Origin: Streptomyces sp. NBC_01429
Lineage (GTDB): Bacteria > Actinomycetota > Actinomycetes > Streptomycetales > Streptomycetaceae
DNA length: 64,000 nt
Direction of reading: 5' to 3'
Assembly: GCF_036231945.1 (NCBI RefSeq)
Contig: NZ_CP109599.1
Span: 7,839,501 to 7,903,500, forward strand
The notes beneath the pieces are model-generated. The model saw nothing but the letters and a program-made list of their open reading frames with translations. It ran no database searches and had not been told where the DNA came from. Below are positions 1 through 8,385 of this stretch, piece by piece. Each line of letters begins with the position of its first letter. Within the stretch, counting starts at the first letter, position 1. Both the position numbers and the translations under genes were made by a program.

Positions 1-197
1 TCGGGGAGAGCGTGGACGTGCGGCCGTTGGGCGACGAGGTGACGCGTGAGCTGTCTCTGCGCAACTCCAGCGCCGCGGTGATCGGCAGGGCCGAGGGTGC
101 GACGGCCCTCGGTGCGGTCCGGGATTCGCTCGACCTGTCGGTGATCACTGATCTTCAGGCCGAGGTGTTGAGGGGGGAGCGCACTCCCATGTACTGA
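1..197 (+). CDS. yhfZ: C-terminal end of YhfZ-like regulator (partial, 5' end outside window)
   Basis: Open frame entering from the left edge and stopping at 195-197, about 64 residues visible. The tail (DLQAEVLRGERTPMY) has no catalytic motif. The identification rests mainly on context: it is followed by homologues of yhfY, yhfU, yhfT, php, yhfS, yhfX and yhfW in the same direction, and in enterobacteria the first gene of that operon is yhfZ, a GntR/HTH-type regulator with a solute-binding-like C-terminal half. The DNA-binding half would lie outside the window. Any other short C-terminal domain cannot be excluded. Confidence 0.5.
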   Translation, partial: GESVDVRPLGDEVTRELSLRNSSAAVIGRAEGATALGAVRDSLDLSVITDLQAEVLRGERTPMY

Positions 198-377
198 GCC
201 CCTCCGGCGTCGGCCCCTTTGGCGCGTAGCCCCTCCGGCGCGCACCCGGCGTGTACCGACCCTCCCTCCGATCGGCCGCGACATTCCGAGGCTGCCGCAC
301 GGAATCAACGTACAAGATCCTGGTTACTGTTTCTTGTGTCGCCCGGCGGAAGCCGCCTCAGCCAGCGAGGAAAGACG

Positions 378-767
378 ATGGATGACCAGCTTGCCCTCCG
401 CATCCAGCTGTTCCGTGAAAGCGGCCAGGTCAGACCCCAGGTCGCCGAGTTCGTCGCGCACGAACTGGACGCCCTGGCCGCCGAGGGGTTCACCATCACC
501 GAGGACACCAGCTCCATGCTCACCAGCCATCTCATGATGGCGCTCAACCGGCTCCTCGACGGCACACCGATCGAGGGGTTCACGACCGACGAGCAGGTGG
601 CGGCCGAACTCACCGACCATCCCGAAGCACTCGACAGGGCCCGCGCCCTCGCCGGACGGGCTCAGCGGGCGCTGGGCGCGCCCCTGCCGGACTCCGAGAT
701 CAATTTCCTGGGCCTGCACCTCGCCGTGCTCGCCCGTGCCACACCGAAGCAAAGGACTCAGCCATGA
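378..767 (+). CDS. yhfY: PRD-domain protein of the php operon (YhfY-like)
   Basis: 129 residues. The start is ATG 378 because a GAGGAAAG ribosome site sits just before it; the upstream in-frame extension is not gene-like. One all-helical PRD-type module fills the protein, ending in the PRD-like segment EINFLGLHLAVLA. PRD domains in antiterminators are phosphorylated on His by PTS proteins, but this copy stands alone without an RNA- or DNA-binding domain, so a regulatory or adaptor role is inferred. Its stop overlaps the next start (ATGA), indicating translational coupling. Confidence 0.75.
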   Translation: MDDQLALRIQLFRESGQVRPQVAEFVAHELDALAAEGFTITEDTSSMLTSHLMMALNRLLDGTPIEGFTTDEQVAAELTDHPEALDRARALAGRAQRALGAPLPDSEINFLGLHLAVLARATPKQRTQP

Positions 768-1120
768 CGAAGATCCTCACCGGCGGCGTCGGCAAGACCG
801 AGGTCGCTGACACCGTCTCCAAGCTCTCCCTCGACGGCCTGGAGATCACCCTGTCCAACGACATGGACGCCGCGATGAAGCTGCGTACGGGCCAGGCCGA
901 CTACTACCTCGGCACCTGTCACACCGGAGCCGGCGCCTCGCTCGGCGTCCTCGTCGGCCTGCTGGGCCAGGCGCTGTGCCACACCTTCGGCCGCTCGGTG
1001 CCGACCGAGGAGGAGGTCGCCGCCCTGCTGGCGGACGGCAAGAAGGTCTTCGGCTTCGCCATCGACCAGATCGACGTACTCGCCCCGGTCATGGCCCGCG
1101 CGATCGCCGCGCGCGGCTGA
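764..1120 (+). CDS. yhfU: DUF2620 protein (YhfU-like)
   Basis: 118 residues, start overlapping the yhfY stop. The sequence is soluble, with a glycine-rich middle (LGTCHTGAGASLGVLVGLLG) and conserved charged ends, typical of the DUF2620/YhfU family found only in php operons. Biochemical function is unknown. In the operon it always precedes the membrane protein YhfT, so the two may form a transporter or membrane-sensor unit (inference). The next gene begins 36 bases downstream after an AAGGAG site. Confidence 0.8.
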   Translation: MTKILTGGVGKTEVADTVSKLSLDGLEITLSNDMDAAMKLRTGQADYYLGTCHTGAGASLGVLVGLLGQALCHTFGRSVPTEEEVAALLADGKKVFGFAIDQIDVLAPVMARAIAARG

Positions 1121-1156
1121 TCCGGGCATCCCGCCAGGGCACCAAGGAGATCCCCC

Positions 1157-2554
1157 GTGAGCACCGCCGTCCTCGCAGCGAGTACGAGTCTGGATCTCTC
1201 GCTGCCGCAGAAGCTGTTCGTCATAGCCCTGTGCGCGCTGACCGCGTTCATCGCGCACCTGGCACTGGCCGTCTTCAACGACGGCGTCCGGCCGTTCCTG
1301 CTCGACTTCATCCAGGGCCGTACCACCCGCAGTGCCACCACGGCGGTGTCCTTCGGGCTCTCCGCCGGCTTCATCTTCGGCCTCGGCGCACCGATGGCCC
1401 TGGCCAGCGGCGTCCTGAACCCCTGGCTGCTCTTCCTGCCCACCGACATCCTCGGCATCCTCGCCCCCCGGAAGTGGCTCGCGCCGCTGCTCGGCGGCGC
1501 GTGGGGCGCGGTGGTCGTCTTCGGCCTCAACGGGGCCAACGACGTGGCACACGACCTGCCCGTCGACTTCCTGACCGCGATGCAGCAGATGTCGACGCCG
1601 ATCCTGTTCCTGTTCACCCTCTTCCCGGTGCTCGCCATCACCAGGCAGTTCGGGCGGCTGCGCGGCGGACTCGCGGCCGTGCTGGAAGTGGCGCTCGTGG
1701 TCATGACCATGAAGCTCTGGCCCAGCGTCTTCGCCGGTTCCCTCGCGATGGCGGTCGGGGTGCTGCTGCTCATCGGCTTCGCCGTCCGCAAGGACCTGCT
1801 CCAGCGCCGGACCGACCGGGCCGCCGCCCGCGCGGCCGGGGACAGCGGCGGATCTGGTACGGGACCGGTCGGACAGGCGGCCGGGGGAGCGGTCGGAGAA
1901 CCGGCCGGGGACGACCCGATGGCCTCCCTCTTCAGCTCCAGCGCGCTGCGGCTGCGCCGGCATCTGCCCCTGTTCATGGTGCTGGGCGCCGGTATCTGCG
2001 TACTGGCCCAGATGCATGTCTTCGGCGGCGGCGAGGCGACCAGCTTCCTGATCGCCAAGGGGCAGTACGGCGAGGCCGCCCAGGTCGACTTCTACCGCGT
2101 CTTCGGTTTCGTTCCGCTGATCGCGACGACCGCGCTCGCCTCCGGCGCGTACGGCATCGCCGGGTTCACGCTCGTCTACCCCCTCGGCTATCTGATGCCG
2201 AACCCGGTCCTCGCTGCCGTCGTCGGCGCGGTGGTCTTCGCCCTCGAAGTGCTGGCCCTGTCCTCCATCGGCAAACTCCTCGGCAAGCTGCCCAGCGTGC
2301 GCGACTCCTCCGAGTATCTGCGCGGCGCGATCTCCGAGACCCTGCAACTCGCGATCCTCTTCGGCTCGCTGCTCGCGGCCAATGTGATGGGCGGCGGACT
2401 GGCGATCCTGATCGTCGGCGGGCTCTACCTCCTCAACGAGGCGATGGGCAGGCCCGTGGTGCGTATGGCGGCGGCGCCCGCGGCGGTCATCGTCGGCGGC
2501 GTTCTCCTCAACGTCCTCTACTGGCTGGACCTCTTCACCCCGGTGAAGGGCTGA
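1157..2554 (+). CDS. yhfT: Polytopic membrane protein YhfT, probable transporter
   Basis: 465 residues from a GTG start preceded by AAGGAG at good spacing. About eleven hydrophobic membrane segments are visible. A hydrophilic cytoplasmic-type loop at about residues 215-260 is unusually long and rich in Gly, Ala, Pro and Asp. Length and position after yhfU match the YhfT family, an uncharacterised membrane protein presumed to import the substrate of the php pathway. Direct evidence for transport is lacking. Co-transcribed with its neighbours; an 88-base gap follows before php, the largest in this operon. Confidence 0.8.
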   Translation: MSTAVLAASTSLDLSLPQKLFVIALCALTAFIAHLALAVFNDGVRPFLLDFIQGRTTRSATTAVSFGLSAGFIFGLGAPMALASGVLNPWLLFLPTDILGILAPRKWLAPLLGGAWGAVVVFGLNGANDVAHDLPVDFLTAMQQMSTPILFLFTLFPVLAITRQFGRLRGGLAAVLEVALVVMTMKLWPSVFAGSLAMAVGVLLLIGFAVRKDLLQRRTDRAAARAAGDSGGSGTGPVGQAAGGAVGEPAGDDPMASLFSSSALRLRRHLPLFMVLGAGICVLAQMHVFGGGEATSFLIAKGQYGEAAQVDFYRVFGFVPLIATTALASGAYGIAGFTLVYPLGYLMPNPVLAAVVGAVVFALEVLALSSIGKLLGKLPSVRDSSEYLRGAISETLQLAILFGSLLAANVMGGGLAILIVGGLYLLNEAMGRPVVRMAAAPAAVIVGGVLLNVLYWLDLFTPVKG

Positions 2555-2642
2555 CCACCGCCCGGCCCCCCGCCCGGACCCCATCCGGCCCCGGCACCCG
2601 CCCCCGGCTCCCGGCCCCCACGCCAGGAAGGCACCCGCACCC

Positions 2643-3674
2643 ATGCACCACCTCACCACTGTCGCCGGGCCGCTGCCCGTTGCCGCCGTACGCGGCCCGG
2701 CGCTCGCCCATGAACATCTGGTCCTCGATCTCGACCGTACGGGCGACGGCGCCGCGGTCCTCGACGCCAAGCGCCACCGGAGTGCCGTCACCACCGAACT
2801 GTCCGCCCTGCGGGAGGAGTTCGGGCTCTGCCTGGTCGTCGAGCTGACCTGCCGGGGCATGGGCCGCGACCCGCGCGCGCTGGCCCGCGTCTCCGCGGAG
2901 TCAGGGGTCGCGGTCGTAGCCGCCACCGGCTGGTACTACGAACCGTTCCATCCCCACGACATCGGTACGGCGAGCGTCGAACAGCTCACCGAGACGCTCG
3001 TCCACGAGATCACCGCCGGGTTCGGCGACACCGGGATCCGGCCCGGGGTGCTCGGGGAGATCGGCAGCCACGGGGACCGTCCGAGCGAGCCCGAGACCCG
3101 CGCCCTGCTCGCCTCCGCGCGCGCCGCGCTCGCCACCGGCCTGTCCGTCGCCACCCACGCCCAGCTGGGGCGCGGCGGCCCGGCACAGCTGGAGCTGCTC
3201 ACGGGTACGGGGCTGCCCGCGCACCGGATCTCGATCGGACACCAGGATCTGCTGGACGAGCCGTCGGTCCACCGTGAACTGGCGGCGAGCGGGGCCTACG
3301 TCGCCTTCGACACCGTCGGCAAGGAGAGCTATCAGAGCGACGGGACCCGGCTGCGGCTGCTGCTGGCCCTGCTGGAGGCCGGACACGCGGACCGTGCCCT
3401 GCTGAGCTGCGACATCTCGCGCCACGGCTATCTGGAGGCGGAGGGCGGGCAGGGATACGGGCACCTCTTGCGGTCCTTCCTGCCCCGGCTGCGCGCGGCG
3501 GGCGTGGACGACGACCTGATCGACCTGATGACGCGCCGCAACCCGGTGCGTTTCCTGACCGGAGCGGACCCCGACGCGGACCCCGGAGCTGACCCCGGCG
3601 TGGCTACCGGCACCGGCACCGGCATTGCCACCGGCACCGGCACCGGATTCGGCTCCGACGCGGAGGAGATCTGA
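2643..3674 (+). CDS. php: Phosphotriesterase homology protein (amidohydrolase fold)
   Basis: 343 residues with the binuclear-metal amidohydrolase ligands in order: H23-E24-H25 near the N-terminus, E139 (GEIGSHGD) in the position of the bridging glutamate of E. coli PHP, H172 (THAQLG), H200 (IGHQD) and D257 (SCDISRHGY). A bridging Glu rather than a carboxylated Lys is the PHP signature within the phosphotriesterase/lactonase family. It is therefore probably a hydrolase of a phosphate-ester- or lactone-like intermediate; the real substrate is unknown. The last 35 or so residues are a low-complexity Asp-Pro and Gly-Thr tail, outside the fold. One base separates its stop from yhfS. Confidence 0.9.
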   Translation: MHHLTTVAGPLPVAAVRGPALAHEHLVLDLDRTGDGAAVLDAKRHRSAVTTELSALREEFGLCLVVELTCRGMGRDPRALARVSAESGVAVVAATGWYYEPFHPHDIGTASVEQLTETLVHEITAGFGDTGIRPGVLGEIGSHGDRPSEPETRALLASARAALATGLSVATHAQLGRGGPAQLELLTGTGLPAHRISIGHQDLLDEPSVHRELAASGAYVAFDTVGKESYQSDGTRLRLLLALLEAGHADRALLSCDISRHGYLEAEGGQGYGHLLRSFLPRLRAAGVDDDLIDLMTRRNPVRFLTGADPDADPGADPGVATGTGTGIATGTGTGFGSDAEEI

Positions 3675-3675
3675 C

Positions 3676-4779
3676 ATGTCCGTACAGCTTCCCGAGACCT
3701 TCCCGCTCGCGACCTTCACCCTGGAGGACGCGACCGACCGGCAGTTCCGGCTGCTCGAAGCCACCGCCGCGCACTTCGAGGGAGCGCAGCTCTTCGAAGC
3801 GGACGCCGGTGTCGTTCCCGGGCCCGGCCGCCCCCGTACGACCGCGCGCGTCGAAGCCGTCCTCGCCGATTTCTTCGGCGCCGACGACGCCGCCCTCGTC
3901 CAGGGCGCGGGTACGGGCGCGATCCGCGCCGCGCTCCAAGCGGTCCTCTCACCCGGCGACCCGCTGCTGATCCACCGGGCCCCCCTCTACCGGACCACCG
4001 CCGTCACCCTGCGCGGCCTCGGCGTCCGCACCACCGAGGCCGACTTCAACGACCGTACGGCGCTGCGCGCGGCCCTGGACTCCGGAGCCTTCCGCTGGGC
4101 CTACGTCCAGCACACCCGGCAGCGGCTCGCCGACTCCTACGATCCGGGCGAGGTCATCGCGGCCTGCCGCGCCGCCGGGGTCCGCACGGTCGTCGACGAC
4201 AACTACGCGGTGCTGCGCGTACCCGCCTGCGGAGTGGAACTCGGCGCGGACGCCTCCTGTTTCTCCCTCTTCAAACTGCACGGCCCCGAGGGCGTAGGAG
4301 CCGTCGTCGGCACCCGCGACCTCGTCGCACGCGTACGCGCCGACAACTACTCCGGCGGCGGTCAGGTCCAGGGCCACCAGGCCCTCGACGCGCTGCGCGC
4401 CCTCACCCACGTCCCCGTCATGTGGGCCATCCAGTCCCAGGTCGGCACCGAGGTCGCCGAGCGCCTCGCCGCCGGCGAGGTACCCGGCGTCGCCGAAGTC
4501 CGCCTCGCCAACGTCCAGGACCGCTGCCTGCTGGTACGCCTGGACCGCCCGGTCGCACGCGAGCTGCCCGCCGCGGCCGCACGCCACGGCGCCGCGCCCT
4601 ACCCCGTGGGCTCGAACTCCCGCTACGAGATCGCCCCGCTCTTCTACCGGATGTCGAGTTCCTCGCTCCACGACGCTCCCGAGCTGGCCGACCGGGTGGT
4701 ACGGATCAACCCGATGCGGGCCGGAGCCGACCTCGTGATCGGCATCCTGAGCCGCGCTCTGCACGACCTGAAGGGCTGA
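3676..4779 (+). CDS. yhfS: PLP-dependent aminotransferase/lyase of the php operon (YhfS-like)
   Basis: 367 residues, starting at ATG 3676, two bases after the php stop codon begins to clear. A fold-type I PLP enzyme: D174/D175 (VVDDN) is the cofactor-nitrogen aspartate, and K200 in FSLFKLHGPEG is the candidate Schiff-base lysine. N-terminal residues 50-100 carry the Gly-rich cofactor phosphate loop (VQGAGTGAIRAAL). YhfS resembles Cys/Met-metabolism enzymes and aminotransferases, but no substrate is established. Stop overlaps the start of yhfX (TGATG), so the two PLP enzymes are probably made in equal amounts. Confidence 0.85.
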   Translation: MSVQLPETFPLATFTLEDATDRQFRLLEATAAHFEGAQLFEADAGVVPGPGRPRTTARVEAVLADFFGADDAALVQGAGTGAIRAALQAVLSPGDPLLIHRAPLYRTTAVTLRGLGVRTTEADFNDRTALRAALDSGAFRWAYVQHTRQRLADSYDPGEVIAACRAAGVRTVVDDNYAVLRVPACGVELGADASCFSLFKLHGPEGVGAVVGTRDLVARVRADNYSGGGQVQGHQALDALRALTHVPVMWAIQSQVGTEVAERLAAGEVPGVAEVRLANVQDRCLLVRLDRPVARELPAAAARHGAAPYPVGSNSRYEIAPLFYRMSSSSLHDAPELADRVVRINPMRAGADLVIGILSRALHDLKG

Positions 4780-5960
4780 TGGCCGTGTTCCTGGACACCC
4801 TCCTCACACGCAATCCCGCGCTGGCCGACACCGCCGCCGCTCTGCACCGCTCCGGCGCGATCCCGCCCGACACCTACGTCATCGACGCCGACGCCGTGGA
4901 GGCCAACGCGCGGCTGCTGGCCGGTGAGGCCGAACGGCTCGGCCTCACCCTCTGGTTCGTCGTCAAGCAGCTCGGCCGCAACCCCCCTCTCATCCGGGCC
5001 ATCGCCCGGCACATCCCGCGATCCGCCGCCATCGACGTCTCCGAAGCACGCACCCTCCACGCGGCCGGCGCGCGGCCCGGCAACCTCGGCCATCTGGTGC
5101 AGATTCCCCACCGCGCCCTGCCCGAGACACTCGCCTGGCGCCCCGAAGCGGTCACCGTCTTCGACCTCGACAACGCCCGCGCCGTCTCCGCCGCCGCCGG
5201 CCGGCTCGGCCTGAGCCAGGACCTGTTCGTACGGATCGAAGGCGCCCCCGGTGCTGTCTACCCAGGCCAGGAGGGCGGCGTCCCGCTCGACGCGCTCGAC
5301 GACTTCGCCGCCGCCGTCGAGCGGCTGCCGTCCGTACGGCTCGCCGGCGTCACCGCCTTCCCCTGCGTGCTGTGCGACCCCGCCACCGGACAGCCCGCAC
5401 CCACTCCCACCTTCGAACTCGCCCTCAAAGCGAAACAACTCCTGGCCGCCCGGGGCCACACCGTCAAACTCAGCGCCCCGAGCGCCACCTCCATGGCCAC
5501 CCTGCCCATGCTCGCCGAGCTGGGCGCGACACACGGCGAGCCCGGCCACTCCCTCACGGGGACGACCCCGCTGCACGCCGTCGACCCGCACCAGCCCGAA
5601 CAACCCGCCTACGTGTACGTCACCGAGATCGCCCACACCCTGGCCGACGGCCGCCCCGCCCTCCACGGCGGCGGCTTCTACGCCCGCGCCGACATCCGCG
5701 ACGCCCTGCTGCCACGCACCGGACTGCGTCTCCGTGTCCAGGACGCGCCCGCCGAGAACATCGACTACTACCGACTGCTCGACGCGCCCCCCGCCGGCAC
5801 CGAGGTCCGGGCCGGCGAATGCGCGCTGCTCGCCTTCCGCACCCAGATCTTCGTCACGCGCTCGACCGTCGCCGTCGTCACCGGCCTCAGCACCGGCCGG
5901 CCCCGGCTGACCGGCCTGTACGACGCGCAGGGCCACGCTCTGTCAGGAGCCCCCGCATGA
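4779..5960 (+). CDS. yhfX: Alanine-racemase-fold PLP enzyme (YhfX-like)
   Basis: 393 residues, ATG overlapping the yhfS stop. The N-terminal half is a TIM barrel of the alanine-racemase/amino-acid-decarboxylase type; K63 in WFVVKQLGRNP is the expected PLP lysine. The C-terminal half holds the beta-domain (GGGFYARADIRDALL, then EYYRL-like ENIDYYRLLDAP). Family role: racemisation or decarboxylation of an amino acid; this subfamily has no proven substrate. Coupled to yhfW by an ATGA overlap. Together with YhfS it suggests that an amino-group-bearing intermediate is processed in this pathway. Confidence 0.85.
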   Translation: MAVFLDTLLTRNPALADTAAALHRSGAIPPDTYVIDADAVEANARLLAGEAERLGLTLWFVVKQLGRNPPLIRAIARHIPRSAAIDVSEARTLHAAGARPGNLGHLVQIPHRALPETLAWRPEAVTVFDLDNARAVSAAAGRLGLSQDLFVRIEGAPGAVYPGQEGGVPLDALDDFAAAVERLPSVRLAGVTAFPCVLCDPATGQPAPTPTFELALKAKQLLAARGHTVKLSAPSATSMATLPMLAELGATHGEPGHSLTGTTPLHAVDPHQPEQPAYVYVTEIAHTLADGRPALHGGGFYARADIRDALLPRTGLRLRVQDAPAENIDYYRLLDAPPAGTEVRAGECALLAFRTQIFVTRSTVAVVTGLSTGRPRLTGLYDAQGHALSGAPA

Positions 5961-7150
5961 GCGAGAAGACCGTCATCGTCGTCCTCGACGGATTCGGCAT
6001 CGGCGCCATGCCCGACGCCGGCGTACTCCGGCCCGCCGACGTCGCCGCCGACACCTGCCGGCACGTCCTGGACCACTGCCGCCGGATCCTGGGCCGGCCC
6101 TTGCGCCTGCCCACCCTCGGGGCCCTCGGCCTCGGCCTGGTCCACCCGCATCCCGACCTGGCCCGGCACACCGAACGGCCCGTCGCCGTCGGCCGGGCCG
6201 CCCTCGGCTACTCCGGCGCGGACACCTTCGCCGGCCACCAGACCATGATGGGCGCCGACTTCAGCCACGTCACCGTCGCCCGCCTCGCCGACCACCTCCC
6301 CGAAGTGACCTCCGCGCTGACCGCCGCGGGCCACCGGGTCGAACGCCTCGGCCACCGGCCGCTGCTCGTCGCGGACGGCACCGTCCTGATCCACGACAAC
6401 CTCGAAGCCGACCCCGGTATCAACTGGAACGTCACCGGGCGCCTCGACGACCTTCCCTTCGACCGGATCCTCGCCATCGCCCGTACGGTACGCAGCGTCG
6501 CGCCCGTCGCCCGGGTGATCGCCGTCGGCGGACACGCGGACGGCCCGCTGCCCGCCTACGTACGCGACGGCGACGGCGGAACCCACGGCCTCGACACACC
6601 CGCCACGGGCCTCTACCGCAACGGCGGACTTCAGGTACAACACCTGGGCGCGCCCGTCGACCACACCCGTCAGCTTCCCGAGCGGGCCGCCCGCGCGGGC
6701 GTCCCCGTCACCCTCGTCGGCAAGGCGGTGGACATCCTGACCTGCGACGCGGCCGTCCGCCGTCCCGCCGTCGCCACGGCAGACGTGCTGGCACACACGG
6801 AGGAAGCGGTACGGGCCCCCGGCACCGGGCTCGTCGTCGCCAACGTCCAGGAGACCGACCTCGCCGGCCACCAGCAGGACGCGCGCGAGTACGGCCGCGT
6901 CCTGGAACAGGTCGACGCGGGACTCGCGGTGCTCGTGGAGTCCATCGGCCGGCAGGGTGGCCGGCTCGTCGTGACCGCGGACCACGGCAACGACCCCACC
7001 ATCGGGCACCCGAACCACACCCGCGAGTACGTACCGGTCCTCACCTACCGACCGGACGGAGCGGGAATCGAACTCCGCGAGGACGCGACGACGCTCGCGG
7101 ATGTGGGCGCGGCCACCGCGGAGTGGCTCGGGCTTCCCCCGGTGACCTGA
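5957..7150 (+). CDS. yhfW: Phosphopentomutase-like metalloenzyme (YhfW-like)
   Basis: 397 residues. Alkaline-phosphatase superfamily: a metal-binding aspartate in VVLDGFGIGAMPDAG (D11) at the N-terminus and the late metal motif VTADHGNDPTIGHPNHTRE. The central cap (GADTFAGHQTMMG) carries the Thr seen in phosphopentomutases. YhfW members share the DeoB layout but sit in php operons rather than deo operons, so they probably move or remove a phosphate on a sugar-like intermediate (inference). Last gene of the operon; a hairpin follows. Confidence 0.85.
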   Translation: MSEKTVIVVLDGFGIGAMPDAGVLRPADVAADTCRHVLDHCRRILGRPLRLPTLGALGLGLVHPHPDLARHTERPVAVGRAALGYSGADTFAGHQTMMGADFSHVTVARLADHLPEVTSALTAAGHRVERLGHRPLLVADGTVLIHDNLEADPGINWNVTGRLDDLPFDRILAIARTVRSVAPVARVIAVGGHADGPLPAYVRDGDGGTHGLDTPATGLYRNGGLQVQHLGAPVDHTRQLPERAARAGVPVTLVGKAVDILTCDAAVRRPAVATADVLAHTEEAVRAPGTGLVVANVQETDLAGHQQDAREYGRVLEQVDAGLAVLVESIGRQGGRLVVTADHGNDPTIGHPNHTREYVPVLTYRPDGAGIELREDATTLADVGAATAEWLGLPPVT

Positions 7151-7154
7151 GCAG

Positions 7155-7200
7155 GGCTGCCGGGTAGCCGGGCGGCCGGGCGCCTGCCGGCCCGGCAGCC
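7155..7200. terminator. Bidirectional terminator-like hairpin between convergent genes
   Basis: Perfect 10-bp arms, GGCTGCCGGG at 7155-7164 and its complement at 7191-7200, enclosing a GC-rich loop that can itself fold. It lies exactly between the convergent ends of yhfW (stop 7150) and the secreted protein gene (stop 7206), and could serve both. There is no T-run, as is common in Streptomyces. Confidence 0.6.
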
Positions 7201-7205
7201 GGGTC

Positions 7206-8171
7206 TCAGCGCCGATCGAGACGCGCGGTCAGGAGGTTGGCGTCCCCGCCCGTGGTGAGCGCACCGCTGCTGACGTAAACGGTGTCTTCGTCGACGGCGA
7301 CGGCCGTCGTGTTCTGGAGGCCGTCGCTCTGGTCGAGGACGGTGCGGTCGGGCCTGCCCGGGGTGATGAGCACCACCTTGCTGGGGATGTTGAGGGCGGC
7401 CAGCAACTGGTCACCCCGCCCCGTGAAGGCGAAGTCGTCGACGCTGTCCAGCCCCGAGGCCCTGACCTGGGGCGTCCCGGCCGTTCCCCGGCCCGTCAGC
7501 GGGATGCGCAGGATCGTTCCATGATCGATGTTTGACACCCACACGGCACCGTTGTGCACCTTCACACCGTTGGCACCGAAGAAGTGGGTCGGGGAGAGGC
7601 CGGGCCCCTCGGCCCACACCGTCGCCGTTCCGCCGTGCGGACGGACCTGCCACACCTTTCCCCGCGTGGAGTCGGTGATGTAGAAGTTCCCCGTGCTGTT
7701 GTCCCGGGCGAGCCCGTTGGCGAAGCTCGCCGCCGGCAGAGCCGCGATACGCGTCGGCTCGCCGCCGGGAGGCAGCTTCCACAGACCGGTGAGGTGCCTG
7801 TCGCCCGCGGAGTACAGGAAGTAGAGAGTGCCGTCCTCGCCTCGTTCGATTCCTGTCACGGAGGCGACGCCGACACTCGGGGTGTTCACCCCTCCGTCCG
7901 CCGGGAGCGGCATGGTGGCCAGCACCTCAACGCGTCCGTCGAGGGACACGTGTGCCACCTGACGGGACAGGATGAGGCCGACGTCGGCCGAACCGTCCGG
8001 CTCCACGATGACGCTCTCCGCCACCTGCCCGTTCGGCCGGTCGAAGTGAGCCACGATGTGTGGGTCCGAGAGGGGTGGTGTGGCCGCTTCGGCTGTTGCC
8101 GAGACCGCGGTGAACCCGATCATCGCGCTCGCGGTGGCTACGGCCAGGCGGACGGCAAGGTGTTTGTGCAC
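7206..8171 (-). CDS. Secreted NHL/SMP-30-like beta-propeller protein
   Basis: 321 residues from a GTG start preceded by GGAG. Residues 1 to about 30 form a Sec signal peptide (basic start, hydrophobic core, AEA cleavage site). The mature part has repeated beta-propeller blades such as NGLARDNSTGNFYITDS and NGVKVHNGAVWVSN, typical of SMP-30/gluconolactonase/ScyD-like proteins, which bind metals or act on lactones. No catalytic set can be assigned from reading alone, so an extracytoplasmic binding or hydrolase role is only inferred. Divergent from the XRE regulator at 8386, which may control it. Confidence 0.75.
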   Translation of the reverse strand: MHKHLAVRLAVATASAMIGFTAVSATAEAATPPLSDPHIVAHFDRPNGQVAESVIVEPDGSADVGLILSRQVAHVSLDGRVEVLATMPLPADGGVNTPSVGVASVTGIERGEDGTLYFLYSAGDRHLTGLWKLPPGGEPTRIAALPAASFANGLARDNSTGNFYITDSTRGKVWQVRPHGGTATVWAEGPGLSPTHFFGANGVKVHNGAVWVSNIDHGTILRIPLTGRGTAGTPQVRASGLDSVDDFAFTGRGDQLLAALNIPSKVVLITPGRPDRTVLDQSDGLQNTTAVAVDEDTVYVSSGALTTGGDANLLTARLDRR

Positions 8172-8385
8172 GAGTGACTCCGTATCCGATGTGTTGCCGG
8201 CGTCGGGCCACAGCGGCGACCCGGGCGGGCCGAAGGCTGTTCGCGCCCGCGCCCCGTGTCGGTAGTCGCCTGTGTGACCTGCCGGGGAACAGCGTCGGTC
8301 TCTGCGTGCCGCGCAGCCAGTACCCCGCTCAACCCTGGAATCGCAGTACCACGCTAATGACCTCCCGGTAAGCGACAATGGGGCC

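Noticed and set aside
758..2926. Very long minus-strand open frame opposite the php operon (and similar long antisense frames elsewhere)
   Set aside because: Gln/Asp/Arg-rich composition and lack of motifs show it is an antisense shadow of high third-position GC genes.
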